The notes: generated by a model from the sequence alone, not told the origin. DNA of 64,000 nt from Saccharicrinis sp963665705 (GCA_963665705.1 OY762448.1:3534001-3598000), one strand, 5' to 3'; shown: positions 1 to 10,690, numbered from the stretch's first letter. Translations and numbers: made by a program.

Positions 1-30
1 GCATAAGTTATTTACTTACTAATAGTGTAA

Positions 31-57
31 TTTTGAAATGCTAAAAAAAGGAAATGG
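31..57 (-). other. 3' half of 16S rRNA processing stem
   Basis: This segment lies just downstream of the 16S gene (minus strand). Read on the plus strand it contains TTTGAAATGC followed by TAAAAAAAGGAAA. The 16S leader at about 1698-1730, read on the minus strand, contains TTGAAATGC and then TAAAAAAAAAGGAAAA. The two flanks can therefore pair in the primary transcript, as expected for the long stem bracketing 16S that RNase III cuts. The pairing is read directly; the processing role is inferred from rRNA operons in general. The rest of bases 1-105 is the start of the 16S-23S spacer; no tRNA is visible in it. Confidence 0.55.
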
Positions 58-105
58 TGTTCTTTGTGTTTAAATTAATTTAAACGCGTTTTAAACTCTC
101 TCCAG

Positions 106-1630
<1,525 letters not shown>

Positions 1631-1726
1631 TAAAAATTATTATGACTGATTTAACAGCCTATTATTCTTTACAAGAGTTTTAACTCAAAGAATCACTCTA
1701 TTTTCCTTTTTTTTTAGTGTGCATTT

Positions 1727-1814
1727 CAATATTTTCAAAGAACGTGGTTGCTTTATTCAACATCAAGGTATAAACAAAACAACTTCTTATATTTTGTAAA
1801 CCGCATTCGGTTTA
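1727..1814 (-). promoter_or_regulatory. 16S rRNA leader: boxA-like element and hairpin
   Basis: On the minus strand, 1743-1727 reads GTTCTTTGAAAATATTG. It resembles the GTTCTTTGACAT-type element seen upstream of 16S and in spacers of Bacteroidota rRNA operons, and it probably serves antitermination or processing. At 1797-1814 there is a perfect 7-bp hairpin, TAAACCG / CGGTTTA with a four-base loop, in the same leader. Both are read directly from the sequence; the antitermination role is inferred. Confidence 0.5.
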
Positions 1815-1870
1815 TTTCAATCTTGTTTTTAACTCCCAACCTTCGTTGAGTGTCGCTCTAAAAGCGGCTG

Positions 1871-1903
1871 CAAAGATAACAACTTTATTTCCTTAACTCC
1901 AAA
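1871..1903 (-). promoter_or_regulatory. rRNA promoter, proximal copy
   Basis: On the minus strand the -7 element TATCTTTG (plus-strand complement at 1871-1878) matches the Bacteroidota consensus TAnnTTTG. A -33 element TTTG (complement at 1900-1903) lies 21 bases upstream. It is followed downstream by GCAGCCGCTTTTA, a discriminator-like stretch repeated at the next promoter. It drives the 16S gene, about 240 bases downstream. Confidence 0.75.
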
Positions 1904-2031
1904 TAAATTTTGAGAAAATTTTATTTGTTTTTTCAAGACTTATTTAACTCCTATCTAATTACCTTTCAGTAATTTAAACCCTTCCTCTTGTTCCATCATT
2001 TGAGCTTCTGGCCTTTCTTTAAAAGCGGCTG

Positions 2032-2064
2032 CAAAGATAACTGATTTAATTTCTTAATTCCAAA
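2032..2064 (-). promoter_or_regulatory. rRNA promoter, middle copy
   Basis: Second promoter of the same design: minus-strand -7 TATCTTTG (complement at 2032-2039), a 21-base spacer, -33 TTTG (complement at 2061-2064). The bases after the -7 box repeat GCAGCCGCTTTTA as in the proximal copy, and the spacer is also similar (AT-rich with TTAAGAAATTAAAT). The two units are about 161 bases apart, which looks like a duplicated promoter module. Confidence 0.75.
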
Positions 2065-2200
2065 TAAAAATTGAAAAATATTTTCTATTTTTTTATCTCC
2101 TTTCTTTACCTCCTAAAACCTGCTCTGTATCAAGAACTATCTCCTTTATAAAGTCATTCAAAATGTCATCTTTTATCGCGCCTCTCGTTCAAAGCGGGTG

Positions 2201-2231
2201 CAAAGAAATGAACTTTATTTTTAATCTCAAA
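2201..2231 (-). promoter_or_regulatory. rRNA promoter, distal copy (weaker match)
   Basis: Third unit: minus-strand TTTCTTTG (complement at 2201-2208) deviates from TAnnTTTG at one position. It has a -33 TTTG (complement at 2228-2231) 19 bases away and the discriminator GCACCCGCTTT, close to GCAGCCGCTTTTA of the other two. Being the most diverged copy, it may be weaker or inactive. Bases 2232-2510 upstream are AT-rich with no gene I can support. Confidence 0.55.
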
Positions 2232-2512
2232 GTATTATGACATTATTTTTTTGACAGATTTTAAAGATAATCTTTAATAGGCATCTTGTCAATGGTTTAT
2301 ACTGAAAAGTTTTTTTTATCACTGCAAACTATAATCTACTTAGGAATTAGAAAATGAATCATATATTATACAAGCAGAACTATATATTAATAACCCGATA
2401 TAAAATTATTGGCTAAGACCGCCTATAAATAATAAGTTTCAATGAATATTTGTGAAGTCATAGCGGACTATGTCAAACAAATATGAAGCAGAAAATCGTT
2501 ATTTAATTCTTG

Positions 2513-2575
2513 ATTATTGCTACACTCAGCATAATCAAAGTAAACTTTGCTTCAGCATTCGCTTATCGCAATAAT
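2513..2575. repeat. imperfect palindrome beside the IS remnant
   Basis: Outer arms ATTATTGC (2513-2520) and GCAATAAT (2568-2575) pair exactly, and the centre is a 14-base palindrome CAAAGTAAACTTTG (2536-2549). The sequence between pairs only partly. The right edge coincides with the end of the recognisable transposase remnant. It may be a decayed element end or a small extragenic palindrome; no T-rich tail marks it as a clear terminator. Confidence 0.4.
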
Positions 2576-3094
2576 TATAGATAGCTTTCTATTAAAATGC
2601 TGAGCTCTTTAATTTTAATCAAACTCGGGTTAATATGAAGTTTAAATCCAAAGAAGTATCCCATAGTTGAGCTACCTCGTTGAGCTATACCATCAAAAAC
2701 CTTATGCCTAGGTATTCGCTTATTCTTACATACACGAATAGGTGTAGAATCAACATAAGAGATCCCAGTACAACTACCCAAACAACATGTTTTAAGAAAT
2801 AGAGTCAGTGGGAGAGCTGTTTTTTGCATCAATTCAACAAATCTATTGTATGAAACAGTTTGCAGAAATTCTTTGTTAAGATGCTTTTTTACATAGTATA
2901 AGTAAAAATGTTTGAGATTTTTGAAAGCGCCAAAATGAAATAATATCATTATTGTAATTACCTCACTATTGTTCATTTTAGGCTTTTTCTTTGGCTTATT
3001 TCCTAAACTATGTTGAGATTGTTTTATCAAATTCAATGCAGAATTCATCGACTAAAACAAAAATTTCTGTAATTTTATCTTTACTTAAATGCAT
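2575..3094 (-). pseudogene. IS982-family transposase remnant, frameshifted and truncated
   Basis: The readable protein contains LGNKPKKKPK, then SEVITIMILFHFGAFKNLKH, then GISYVDSTPIRVCKN and MGYFFGFKLH. This is the N-terminal half of IS982-type DDE transposases, which are about 300 residues long. The true N-terminus is in another frame: from ATG at 3094 the minus strand encodes MHLSKDKITEIFVLVDEFC and IEFDKTI before running into a stop near the LGNK block. There is thus a frameshift around 3030. The C-terminal half, with the later catalytic acidic residues, is missing: homology fades after GFKLH and the frame ends at 2575. The copy is dead. I could not find its terminal inverted repeats. Confidence 0.85.
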
Positions 3095-3176
3095 GGATTT
3101 TACTTGTAATTATTTGTTTGTCAGACTTTTAAATTAGCAAAATCCATTTTTATTCAAAATATTACATGATTTTATT

Positions 3177-3596
3177 TTGGATTATTTCATTGACATACTG
3201 CGACTTAAGAATCGAACTGAGGTTAGTATATTTTGTGAGAAGAATATTGAAAAAAAGATAGTGAGGGTACTAAGCGAATCAGAACAGTCATTTATCAACC
3301 AAGTATATAATATTGTTGAGGAAAATTACCCTGATGAAAATTTTAATGTGGAAATATTAAGTCGTGAAATAGGAATAAGCAGTCCTCATCTATACCGGAA
3401 GATAATGAAAATAGCAGATATCTTTCCCAATGGCTTTATACGTGATTTACGAATGAACAAAGCACTTTCATTAATAAAACAAAAAAGGAAAAACATTACT
3501 GAAATTGCTCTGGATGTAGGAATGAATAATCCTTCCTATTTTGCAAAATGTTTCCATAGTAAATATGGTATTTTACCTTCAAAGTTTGCTATTTGA
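3177..3596 (+). pseudogene. C-terminal AraC-type DNA-binding stump of an HTCS-like regulator
   Basis: About 139 residues (open from 3138) ending in a full AraC-type double helix-turn-helix (EILSREIGISSPHLYRKI and ITEIALDVGMNNPSYFAKCF). The preceding linker resembles the receiver-to-AraC linker of hybrid two-component regulators such as those at 19083 and 57090. There is no ATG at the front; the only possible starts are non-ATG, such as TTG at 3177. Sensor, kinase and receiver parts are absent. It sits next to the IS982 remnant, so the simplest reading is a regulator gene truncated by insertion and deletion. It could still be expressed as a small DNA-binding protein, but I see no promoter. Confidence 0.65.
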
Positions 3597-3690
3597 TTCT
3601 AATTATAGTTTCTGAATAGCTGAAGAATAATACCACAAATGTTATTTCACATATTCAAAATAAGCAGTACCAAACTTCCTTAATATAAAA

Positions 3691-3715
3691 AGTAGCCGGC
3701 TGTAAGCCGGCTACT
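3691..3715 (-). terminator. terminator at the end of the xylan locus
   Basis: Perfect 11-bp stem AGTAGCCGGCT / AGCCGGCTACT with a 3-base loop. On the minus strand it is followed by TTTTATATTA. It lies 68 bases beyond the stop codon of the symporter gene and closes the minus-strand operon. It could also work for the short plus-strand fragment ending at 3596. Confidence 0.8.
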
Positions 3716-3782
3716 ATAATTACAACTACTATAATTAAATAAACCAAACGATGACTTCATATACTGAATTATAAATAACTCT

Positions 3783-5240
3783 TTAATTAGTCCTACGTTG
3801 TTTAAGGTCTGATTCTATAGTTAATTCCATCGATTTATTAATCTTATAAAAGAATAACATTCCGGCACTTATAAAAAATGGAATAGACGCAAAAACACTC
3901 ACCAGCATCTTAGCTCCTACTGTAACTGATTCTGGCTGGATGACTTCCTGTGATATATTGGCTACATCTGCATGCACATATCCATACAAACCTAATATCC
4001 ATGCTACTAAAGCGCCACCAATAGCCAATCCGGCTTTTAGTCCCACCATCATAGCGGAGAAAATAATTGCAGTAGCTCTACGGTTATTTTTCCATTCGGA
4101 ATAGTCTGCTACATCTGCAATCATAGCCCACAACAAAGGCGTGGTAATACCATAAAAGAATCCATGTAAAACCTGGGAGCCAAACATTAAAACAATGCTT
4201 TTGGCAGGAAAAACATAAAATGCCAACACAAATAAAGTTGATATAAATAATGATATTCCAAACACATCCCGTTTTCCAAATTTATCGGCCAGCTTTTTTG
4301 AAAAACCGATACCTACCAGCATAAAAATAATTCCCCCGGCATTAAATAATCCAAAGCCTGCAGAAACAGGATCTGATCCAAAGAAATTAATGCCTACAGC
4401 GACTAAAAAATTAAGAATTGGACTGATAAACTTAGTAAGTGCGGCTTCATCAACGTAATAATTAAAATAATAAACATAAGAACCACCTTTTAGAGATAAG
4501 GTAACAAAAACCAAAATGGTTGCTATCAGCATAATAATCCAAGGACGATTTTTTGAAAGGTCACTTAAATCCTCTTTTAAAGAGGACTTTTGCTCTGCTG
4601 TTGGCACCACTCTTTCTTTGGTTGTAAAAAAAGTAATAAAAAGCATGATAGTTCCTATAATTGCCATCCATGTTATTACTTCTTCAATTCCAGCCGCTTT
4701 ATCACCTCCACCTGCATACTCAATGATAGGAAGCATAAATACCTGCACAAAAAACTGTGCAAACATAACTGCAACAAAACGTATGGATGAAATACTGTTA
4801 CGTTCAGCCATATCACCTGTAATTACACCACTTAATGCTGAATAAGGCAGATTATTAGCTGCATATAATAACAATAGCAAAGTATAAGTTGCTGCTGCAT
4901 AAATCAACTTTCCTTTATAAGAAAAGTCTGGCGTAGAAAAGGCCAGTAAGGCCATAACACAAAGTGGAATTGTAGTATAAAGTATCCACGGACGAAACTT
5001 ACCCCACCGGGAGGTTGTTCTATCGGCAACAACTCCTATTATTGGATTAAAAGCAAAAGCTGCCACCAGTCCAACAACAAGCATAATCAACGATGCATCG
5101 TTATTTTTAAGTCCATAAATATCGGTATAGAAAAATGCCAAATAAGTGATTAATGTTTGAAAAACAAGATTTGCAGCCAGATCACCCAAACTGTATCCTA
5201 TTTTCTCAACTATTGAAATCTTTTGTGATTTTACATTCAT
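3783..5240 (-). CDS. GPH-family sugar:cation symporter, probably for xylo-oligosaccharides
   Basis: A 485-residue polytopic inner-membrane protein of the glycoside-pentoside-hexuronide:cation symporter family (MelB/XynP type). It opens with EKIGYSLGDLAANLVFQ, a typical family N-terminus. About twelve hydrophobic segments follow, with the family loop IIGVVADRTTSRWGKFRPWI between helices 2 and 3 and ADVADYSEWKNNRR in the second half. It is the last gene of the xylan operon, 219 bases after a GH10 gene. From context it should carry xylose or short xylo-oligosaccharides from periplasm to cytoplasm, where the signal-less GH43 could act on them. The exact substrate and the coupling ion (sodium or proton) are not visible in the sequence. 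Confidence 0.88.
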   Translation of the reverse strand: MNVKSQKISIVEKIGYSLGDLAANLVFQTLITYLAFFYTDIYGLKNNDASLIMLVVGLVAAFAFNPIIGVVADRTTSRWGKFRPWILYTTIPLCVMALLAFSTPDFSYKGKLIYAAATYTLLLLLYAANNLPYSALSGVITGDMAERNSISSIRFVAVMFAQFFVQVFMLPIIEYAGGGDKAAGIEEVITWMAIIGTIMLFITFFTTKERVVPTAEQKSSLKEDLSDLSKNRPWIIMLIATILVFVTLSLKGGSYVYYFNYYVDEAALTKFISPILNFLVAVGINFFGSDPVSAGFGLFNAGGIIFMLVGIGFSKKLADKFGKRDVFGISLFISTLFVLAFYVFPAKSIVLMFGSQVLHGFFYGITTPLLWAMIADVADYSEWKNNRRATAIIFSAMMVGLKAGLAIGGALVAWILGLYGYVHADVANISQEVIQPESVTVGAKMLVSVFASIPFFISAGMLFFYKINKSMELTIESDLKQRRTN

Positions 5241-5316
5241 AATAAATTGTTGCTAAAAAAGAATATTGGTTGAAGGGTAGCAAGGAAGAAAGGTTTCAAG
5301 ATAGAAGGTATTACTA

Positions 5317-5370
5317 TTGTCGAGTTGCTAAATTATTGATTTGTTTAATTGTTATTTATCAACTCGACAA
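5317..5370. repeat. inverted repeat between GH10 and symporter genes
   Basis: Arms TTGTCGAGTTG (5317-5327) and CAACTCGACAA (5360-5370) pair perfectly over 11 bp around a 32-base AT-rich loop. The flanks are purine-rich on the left (GGTTGAAGGGTAGCAAGG) and pyrimidine-rich on the right (CCTTCAACCTTGATACCC), so the whole 219-base gap could fold into one long imperfect structure. It may act as an attenuator or an mRNA-stability element lowering symporter expression relative to the upstream genes; this is inference. Confidence 0.45.
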
Positions 5371-5459
5371 CTATTTGATTTAATGATCAATCATTTTAAC
5401 CTTCAACCTTGATACCCTTTACCTTTTAACCTTGTTACCATTCAGTCCTTCTACCCTAC

Positions 5460-7595
5460 CTAATAAACTAAATCCCCTGAAAAGCCATCACTAACATCTT
5501 CTCCTGCCAATCCATCAGCAACTCCTTTATAGGCATGTTTGCGCTCATAGTTAGCATCCCAAAGGTTTGGTGATTCATCTGGCAACCAGTATTCGTGCTC
5601 ATCTTCATTATCTGATATACCCCAAATGGTAATACCATATTGCTGGTCAGTTGGGATGATTTCTTTATACTGATCGATTACGAATTGATACATTTTTGCT
5701 TGACTAGCTAACTGTTCTTCTGTTGGATCTTTAGTTCCTAAACGAACATCCAATTCAGAGATTTTAATCAGCTTACCTGATGCTGCTAAAGTTGTAAACA
5801 TTTGTGTAATCATATCCGTATCTGATGTATAAGATATGTGCATCTGTGTACCTATACCATCAACTGTAGCTCCGTTTGCTTCAATATATTGAACGTATGA
5901 AATCAAACCTTCCAACTTGGTCATGTTCGACTCTAAATTATAGTCGTTGATAAATAATTTATCAGTTGCATTACCGTACTGACGAGCCAAATTAAATGCA
6001 GAAACAGCATAATCTTTACCCATATATTTTTGCCAGTAAAAGTTATCATCACTTAGATCCGAAACATTACCATCTCTTACTTCACCACTCTCAAGCATTG
6101 GTTCATTTACTACATCCCAGGCAAAAACCTGATCTTTATAATGCGTAACCATTTGAGAAATAAAATCCTCCATGGCTGTAGTAATTATCTCCGTTTTCTC
6201 TTCATCTGTTTTTTCAACTACGGTTGCAGCTGTTCCTCCTCCATCAACATAAAATTCAATATCATCAAAATAAAAGGTAGCTGCTGTTTCACCAAAGTCG
6301 AAAAGTAATCTTGTACGAGTGTCTGTACTTGGTGTAATTGACAGATCCACATATGTCCAAGTTGTTCCTACCGTAATTCCACCATAATAATCAGCACTGT
6401 AAGTTGTTGGATCCTGAACTTCTACCTGTAAAGCGGCTGAAACATCTGCTTTAACCCAAAAAGTACATCTGTAGTCAGTGCCTGATTCTAGAGCGGCACT
6501 AAAATCATAAGCTTGTTGCGCATTATAATTACTGGCAGCTGTTGGATTAGTTAAAACCATTGCATAACCAGCATCTCCATAACCTTCTCCATCTGCAGAC
6601 ACTTCTCTGCTTGAACTATTACCCCAACCAAACCAAGGATCTAAAGTAGCAGCTTCAAAATCGCCATTGGTAATTAAATTTTCAGGCGCCTCCATAAATT
6701 CAATATCATCTATATAAAAAGTAGCTGCTGTTTCTCCAAAATCAAATAAAAATCTTGTACGAGTATCTGTACTTGGTGTTATAGATAATTCAACCTGAGA
6801 CCATGTAGTTCCTACAGTAATTCCACCATAGTAATCAGCACCGTAAGTTGTTGGATCCTGAACTTCTACCTGTAAAGCTGCAGAAACATCAGCTTTGATC
6901 CAGAAAGTACAGATATACTCTTTTCCTGACTCAAGAGCTGCACTAAAATCATAAGCTTGCTGTGCACTATAATTATTTGCAGCTGTTGGGTTAGTTAGCA
7001 CCATTGCATAACCAGAATTACCTAGTCCTTCTCCATCAGCAGATACTTCTCTTGATGAGCTGTTTCCCCAACCAAACCAAGGATCTAAAGTAGCATCTTC
7101 AAAATCGCCATTGGTAATCAAATTTGAACCTGCAGTTCCAGGAATAACGGTTGCAGCAATTAAACCATCTAAATATGCTGCATTTTGATTTGAATGCCAA
7201 ACCAAAGTATGTCCGTACACACTTAAACCTGCATTTTGTGTTGTTGTTATAAATTCATCAACCGGATCAAAATCTATAGATCCATCAGAGTTAACCATAG
7301 CAGCATGCTTCATGGCATATCCAACAGTTACCTCATCAAAGTTTTCATTTGTAAGTCCACTGTAAGTTTCATTATTCATGTACAGATCCATACCTATACC
7401 TACACCTAATTTCATATCAGTGTAAGTATTTAAAGCTTCGTAACGGCTAATTTTTTCAGCCAACTCCAAAGGCAACTCATCTCTAGTAACCTCGCCATGC
7501 GTTGGATCATCTTTCCACTCCATTATTTGATCATCGCACGATGAAAAAACAAGAGAACACATGGCTAATATTGATAATATTTTATTGTACTTCAT
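5460..7595 (-). CDS. GH10 endo-xylanase lipoprotein with two carbohydrate-binding modules inserted in the barrel
   Basis: A 711-residue enzyme that cuts internal beta-1,4-xylan linkages. The signal peptide ends in a lipobox with Cys20, so it is a lipoprotein, probably at the surface. The GH10 barrel is split: the first part (about residues 30-155) contains GHTLVWHSN. It is followed by two nearly identical CBM4/9-type modules (about 158-302 and 303-450), each beginning NLITNGDFE and ending DDIEF. The barrel then resumes with WDVVNEPML (acid/base Glu498) and ISELDVRLG (nucleophile Glu614). Tandem modules inserted in GH10 are known from xylanases of gut Bacteroides. It sits 24 bases downstream of the glycan-binding protein gene. 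The near identity of the modules points to recent internal duplication. Confidence 0.95.
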   Translation of the reverse strand: MKYNKILSILAMCSLVFSSCDDQIMEWKDDPTHGEVTRDELPLELAEKISRYEALNTYTDMKLGVGIGMDLYMNNETYSGLTNENFDEVTVGYAMKHAAMVNSDGSIDFDPVDEFITTTQNAGLSVYGHTLVWHSNQNAAYLDGLIAATVIPGTAGSNLITNGDFEDATLDPWFGWGNSSSREVSADGEGLGNSGYAMVLTNPTAANNYSAQQAYDFSAALESGKEYICTFWIKADVSAALQVEVQDPTTYGADYYGGITVGTTWSQVELSITPSTDTRTRFLFDFGETAATFYIDDIEFMEAPENLITNGDFEAATLDPWFGWGNSSSREVSADGEGYGDAGYAMVLTNPTAASNYNAQQAYDFSAALESGTDYRCTFWVKADVSAALQVEVQDPTTYSADYYGGITVGTTWTYVDLSITPSTDTRTRLLFDFGETAATFYFDDIEFYVDGGGTAATVVEKTDEEKTEIITTAMEDFISQMVTHYKDQVFAWDVVNEPMLESGEVRDGNVSDLSDDNFYWQKYMGKDYAVSAFNLARQYGNATDKLFINDYNLESNMTKLEGLISYVQYIEANGATVDGIGTQMHISYTSDTDMITQMFTTLAASGKLIKISELDVRLGTKDPTEEQLASQAKMYQFVIDQYKEIIPTDQQYGITIWGISDNEDEHEYWLPDESPNLWDANYERKHAYKGVADGLAGEDVSDGFSGDLVY
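6245..7122 (-). repeat. internal tandem duplication encoding two CBM4/9-like modules
   Basis: Two consecutive blocks of about 440 bases within the GH10 gene encode modules that share long exact stretches, such as DPWFGWGNSSSREVSADGEG and ALQVEVQDPTTY. Differences are limited to a few positions (for example GLGNSGYA versus GYGDAGYA). The repeat can recombine, so module number may vary between strains. Confidence 0.85.
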
Positions 7596-7618
7596 TTTCT
7601 TTAATTTGAAATAATCAA

Positions 7619-9007
7619 CTATTCTTCATCTTCAGGAAAATCGCTATATGTTGGAGTATTTAGTGAAACTACTCTCCAGTTATCCGTATAAACGCTAATT
7701 GATGTTTCGGCCGACAAAAATTCTGTTTCACTATCGCTATCACTACCTGTAATATCACTAAGCGCAAAATCTGAGTTTTCGAAGTAGAAACCAAAGTTTT
7801 TATAGCTGGAAGTTTCTCTGGCTACCAATACTTCTTCAAAAGTATGGTCCTCACCATCATCAAAAGCATAAAAACTACTAAACGGAACTGTTACTGTTGT
7901 CCAACCTGTTGCCTGGAATGCTACAGATTCACCATCTACAACCCATGGCACATAATTATAGCAGTAACCGGCCCATTCACCACCACTAAAACCATTAACC
8001 AAACATATTTTTAAATAACCGGATCCCTCCCATTCTTCCGGCACATAAATATCAAACTGAAATCCAACCTCATCTAATGATGTTGTTGTAGAAATATATG
8101 GAGTTAATTGACCTCGCCAATCATCCACATCATTTCCTGCAGTCCAAACCTCTGTACATCTTGTACTGGCCGCATCAAATGCAGTTATACGCGAAGGTCG
8201 GTGTGGTACATATATCCCTTGAGAGATATTATCAGTACCTACAGTTGTTGATTCCAAATCATCTGAAAATATCATACTCGCAGCACTTCCCCATGCTCCC
8301 TGAGCTCCTAGTCCATCGAAATCTAAAATAACCCCTGCTTTAAAATTAAAACATGCAGGAGAATAGGCACCACCATTGGCACACTCAATAAAAATAGAAC
8401 CACCTTCATCCGAAACACCTTCTGGCATATTAACAGTAAAGTATTCACCCTCTTCGTTAGATGTGATCCCTTCTGTTACTTCCACATCACCAGGAAATAC
8501 CACGTTGGTTACTTCTAACAAACCACTACCATAAACTGTAATTAATTCGCCTACATTAGGCAATGAATTTGAAAAGCTGGTAATAGAAGGAGCTGCTGAA
8601 CGTACATCAAAACTAAGGACAGCTTCATTTCCATCATTTACTAATCTGATGGTATTTCTAACATCAGCATCTGCTTCAATGATTGGTGTATTTTTAGAAA
8701 CGGAAACAATCATGGAGTTATCAGAAACTAAAGTTGGATTAAAATAGCTTTCATAACCATTGATATACACTTTTTTAAGATCGGTAAAACCCGTACCTGA
8801 GATACGAATTAGTTGTCCTAAACGAACAAAAGTTACTTCTCTGTCAGGAACCGATGCTTCAGCATCCTGCAAATACACGGTACTTATTGAAATTGGGCCA
8901 CTATAATCGCTTTCTTCCTCACAAGATGTAAACAATAGCATAACGGCCATTATTCCAAGTGTGAATACCGATGCCCAACTATTTATATTAAAATATTTAG
9001 TTTTCAT
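7619..9007 (-). CDS. surface glycan-binding lipoprotein with IPT/TIG domains
   Basis: A 462-residue lipoprotein (LLFTSC, Cys29) in the position after SusD where surface glycan-binding proteins are encoded. Two IPT/TIG immunoglobulin-like domains can be seen (about residues 40-135 with LIRISGTGFTDLKKVYING, and about 138-222 with LITVYGSGLLEVTNVVF). A larger C-terminal domain (about 225-460) is rich in Trp, Tyr and Gly, as in the xyloglucan/xylan-binding domain of SGBP-B proteins. It has no enzyme motif. It should hold xylan at the cell surface for the SusC/SusD pair. The gene is 29 bases after susD and 23 before the GH10 gene, inside one operon. Ligand choice is inferred from context. Confidence 0.82.
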   Translation of the reverse strand: MKTKYFNINSWASVFTLGIMAVMLLFTSCEEESDYSGPISISTVYLQDAEASVPDREVTFVRLGQLIRISGTGFTDLKKVYINGYESYFNPTLVSDNSMIVSVSKNTPIIEADADVRNTIRLVNDGNEAVLSFDVRSAAPSITSFSNSLPNVGELITVYGSGLLEVTNVVFPGDVEVTEGITSNEEGEYFTVNMPEGVSDEGGSIFIECANGGAYSPACFNFKAGVILDFDGLGAQGAWGSAASMIFSDDLESTTVGTDNISQGIYVPHRPSRITAFDAASTRCTEVWTAGNDVDDWRGQLTPYISTTTSLDEVGFQFDIYVPEEWEGSGYLKICLVNGFSGGEWAGYCYNYVPWVVDGESVAFQATGWTTVTVPFSSFYAFDDGEDHTFEEVLVARETSSYKNFGFYFENSDFALSDITGSDSDSETEFLSAETSISVYTDNWRVVSLNTPTYSDFPEDEE

Positions 9008-9036
9008 ATTTAATGCTTTTTAAATATTGTATCAGA

Positions 9037-10677
9037 TCAATTAAACAAGTCTGTTATTCTATCTTCTGTAAATTCATATGAAACCGGATCTTCTTTTAAA
9101 AGAGGGTTTTGAACTACCTCTGACTCCGGATATGGTAATAAAAAGATTGAAGCATCTATTTCACCAATTGAGCGTGTTCCCTCTGTTCGTGAGTCATCGT
9201 AAACAACAGCGTTTGTTTCTACTTCGTAAGTAAAAGGAATAATGGTTCCCCTATCCTGACCAATAATATAATTAATCACTTCCTGTTGGTTATAATAAGC
9301 TCTTCGTACTAAATCGTACCAGTATTGACCTTCCATACAAAGTTCAACTCTACGCTCGTGAATAATATCATCATACGTTAATGATGTTTTTGTATTAACA
9401 TCAGCTCTGGTTCTTAACATATTAAAATACGTTAAAGCTGTAGCATCAGTGGTACTTTCATTATTACCTAAAGTTGCTTCAGCATAATTTAAATATACTT
9501 CAGCCAAACGTTGCATATAAGTATTTAATGATGAATTCATTCTGCTGATATCTGAATTATCACTCTTAGAACCTACCACACCTTTTTTCACATTCAGTGC
9601 AGTATTGGTCATTTCATAAGTATACCCACCATTACTTGAATTAATCTCAGCATAATAATCGCCGTAGCCCATCCAGGTAGCTTTACGTCGAACATCTGTA
9701 GATTCATACTCTAACAGAACATCATAAGCTGCTCTAGTCCAGTATCCCCATGCTGCATCATCACCGGTAATATCTGAACTACAAGCAAAATAGGCCTGCT
9801 GCGTATTGGTTACACCATAATCTCCATTAGGTACCCATTGCAAGGCAAAAATAGACTCTGAATTATTATTATTTTCAATTTTAAACAACTCGGCATAATC
9901 ATCCATTAATGAATAAGGACCATCTTCAATTACTTTAGCAGCTGCTTTTTTAGCTAATTCCAGATAAGTTTCATCTCTTTGTCCACTATTAACATCATCG
10001 CTTAATCCAGCAAAACTCAAATAAACTCTTGACAACATTGCATAGGCACTATACTTGGTTATTCTGCCGTCATCATAAGCAATATCAGATAAATATTTAG
10101 CAGCATATTCTAAATCACGCATTACAAATTCGTAAACATCCTCTATTGAGTTTGTATTTGTAATTGGGTTTTCAACTAGTTCAGCAGGATCTTCACAAAG
10201 AATAACATCACCCCATAAAGAAGCCAAATACCAATATGCAAAACCACGCATAAAACGAGCTTCTGCAATATATTGCTTTTTAATTTCGCTATCTACAGAG
10301 CTATTATTTATACCTATAATAACATTATTAGATTGCTGTATTACATTATAAAAAGATGCCCAGGCTGATACTAACGGACCTGTTAAACCAGTTTCAGTTA
10401 AATCACTAAATGGATAGATATAATCAGAATAAGGCGCATATAAGTTATAAGAACGTCCATCTCCTAAAGCATAGTAAAACTTATCATTAAAATCGAACCA
10501 TACAATATTGTAAAGCGCACCTGTTGCAGCCTGAAAGTCATCTTCACTAGTGTAGAAATTTTCCTTTGTAATTTTATCATTAGGCAATACCTCCAGATAA
10601 TCATCACAACTTGTTCCTAACACAGATAATGCTAAAAACAATAAATAATATATAAATTTATTTTTTTTCATTTTCAT
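9037..10677 (-). CDS. SusD/RagB-family outer-membrane lipoprotein (xylan locus)
   Basis: A 546-residue lipoprotein (GTSCDDYLE, Cys24) with the SusD plan: an N-terminal SusD-like domain with TPR helices (YIAEARFMRGFAYWYLA around 140-157) and a C-terminal RagB/SusD domain ending with ERRVELCMEGQYWYDLVR. SusD proteins close the SusC transporter like a lid and bind the oligosaccharide. It follows susC by 13 bases, so the two are co-transcribed. Substrate is inferred as xylo-oligosaccharide from the flanking GH10, GH43 and GH3 genes. Confidence 0.95.
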   Translation of the reverse strand: MKMKKNKFIYYLLFLALSVLGTSCDDYLEVLPNDKITKENFYTSEDDFQAATGALYNIVWFDFNDKFYYALGDGRSYNLYAPYSDYIYPFSDLTETGLTGPLVSAWASFYNVIQQSNNVIIGINNSSVDSEIKKQYIAEARFMRGFAYWYLASLWGDVILCEDPAELVENPITNTNSIEDVYEFVMRDLEYAAKYLSDIAYDDGRITKYSAYAMLSRVYLSFAGLSDDVNSGQRDETYLELAKKAAAKVIEDGPYSLMDDYAELFKIENNNNSESIFALQWVPNGDYGVTNTQQAYFACSSDITGDDAAWGYWTRAAYDVLLEYESTDVRRKATWMGYGDYYAEINSSNGGYTYEMTNTALNVKKGVVGSKSDNSDISRMNSSLNTYMQRLAEVYLNYAEATLGNNESTTDATALTYFNMLRTRADVNTKTSLTYDDIIHERRVELCMEGQYWYDLVRRAYYNQQEVINYIIGQDRGTIIPFTYEVETNAVVYDDSRTEGTRSIGEIDASIFLLPYPESEVVQNPLLKEDPVSYEFTEDRITDLFN

Positions 10678-10690
10678 AAACTTTTATCGG

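Noticed and set aside
1..105. A tRNA in the 16S-23S spacer
   Set aside because: Only the processing stem and AT-rich spacer are visible; no cloverleaf can be drawn within the window.
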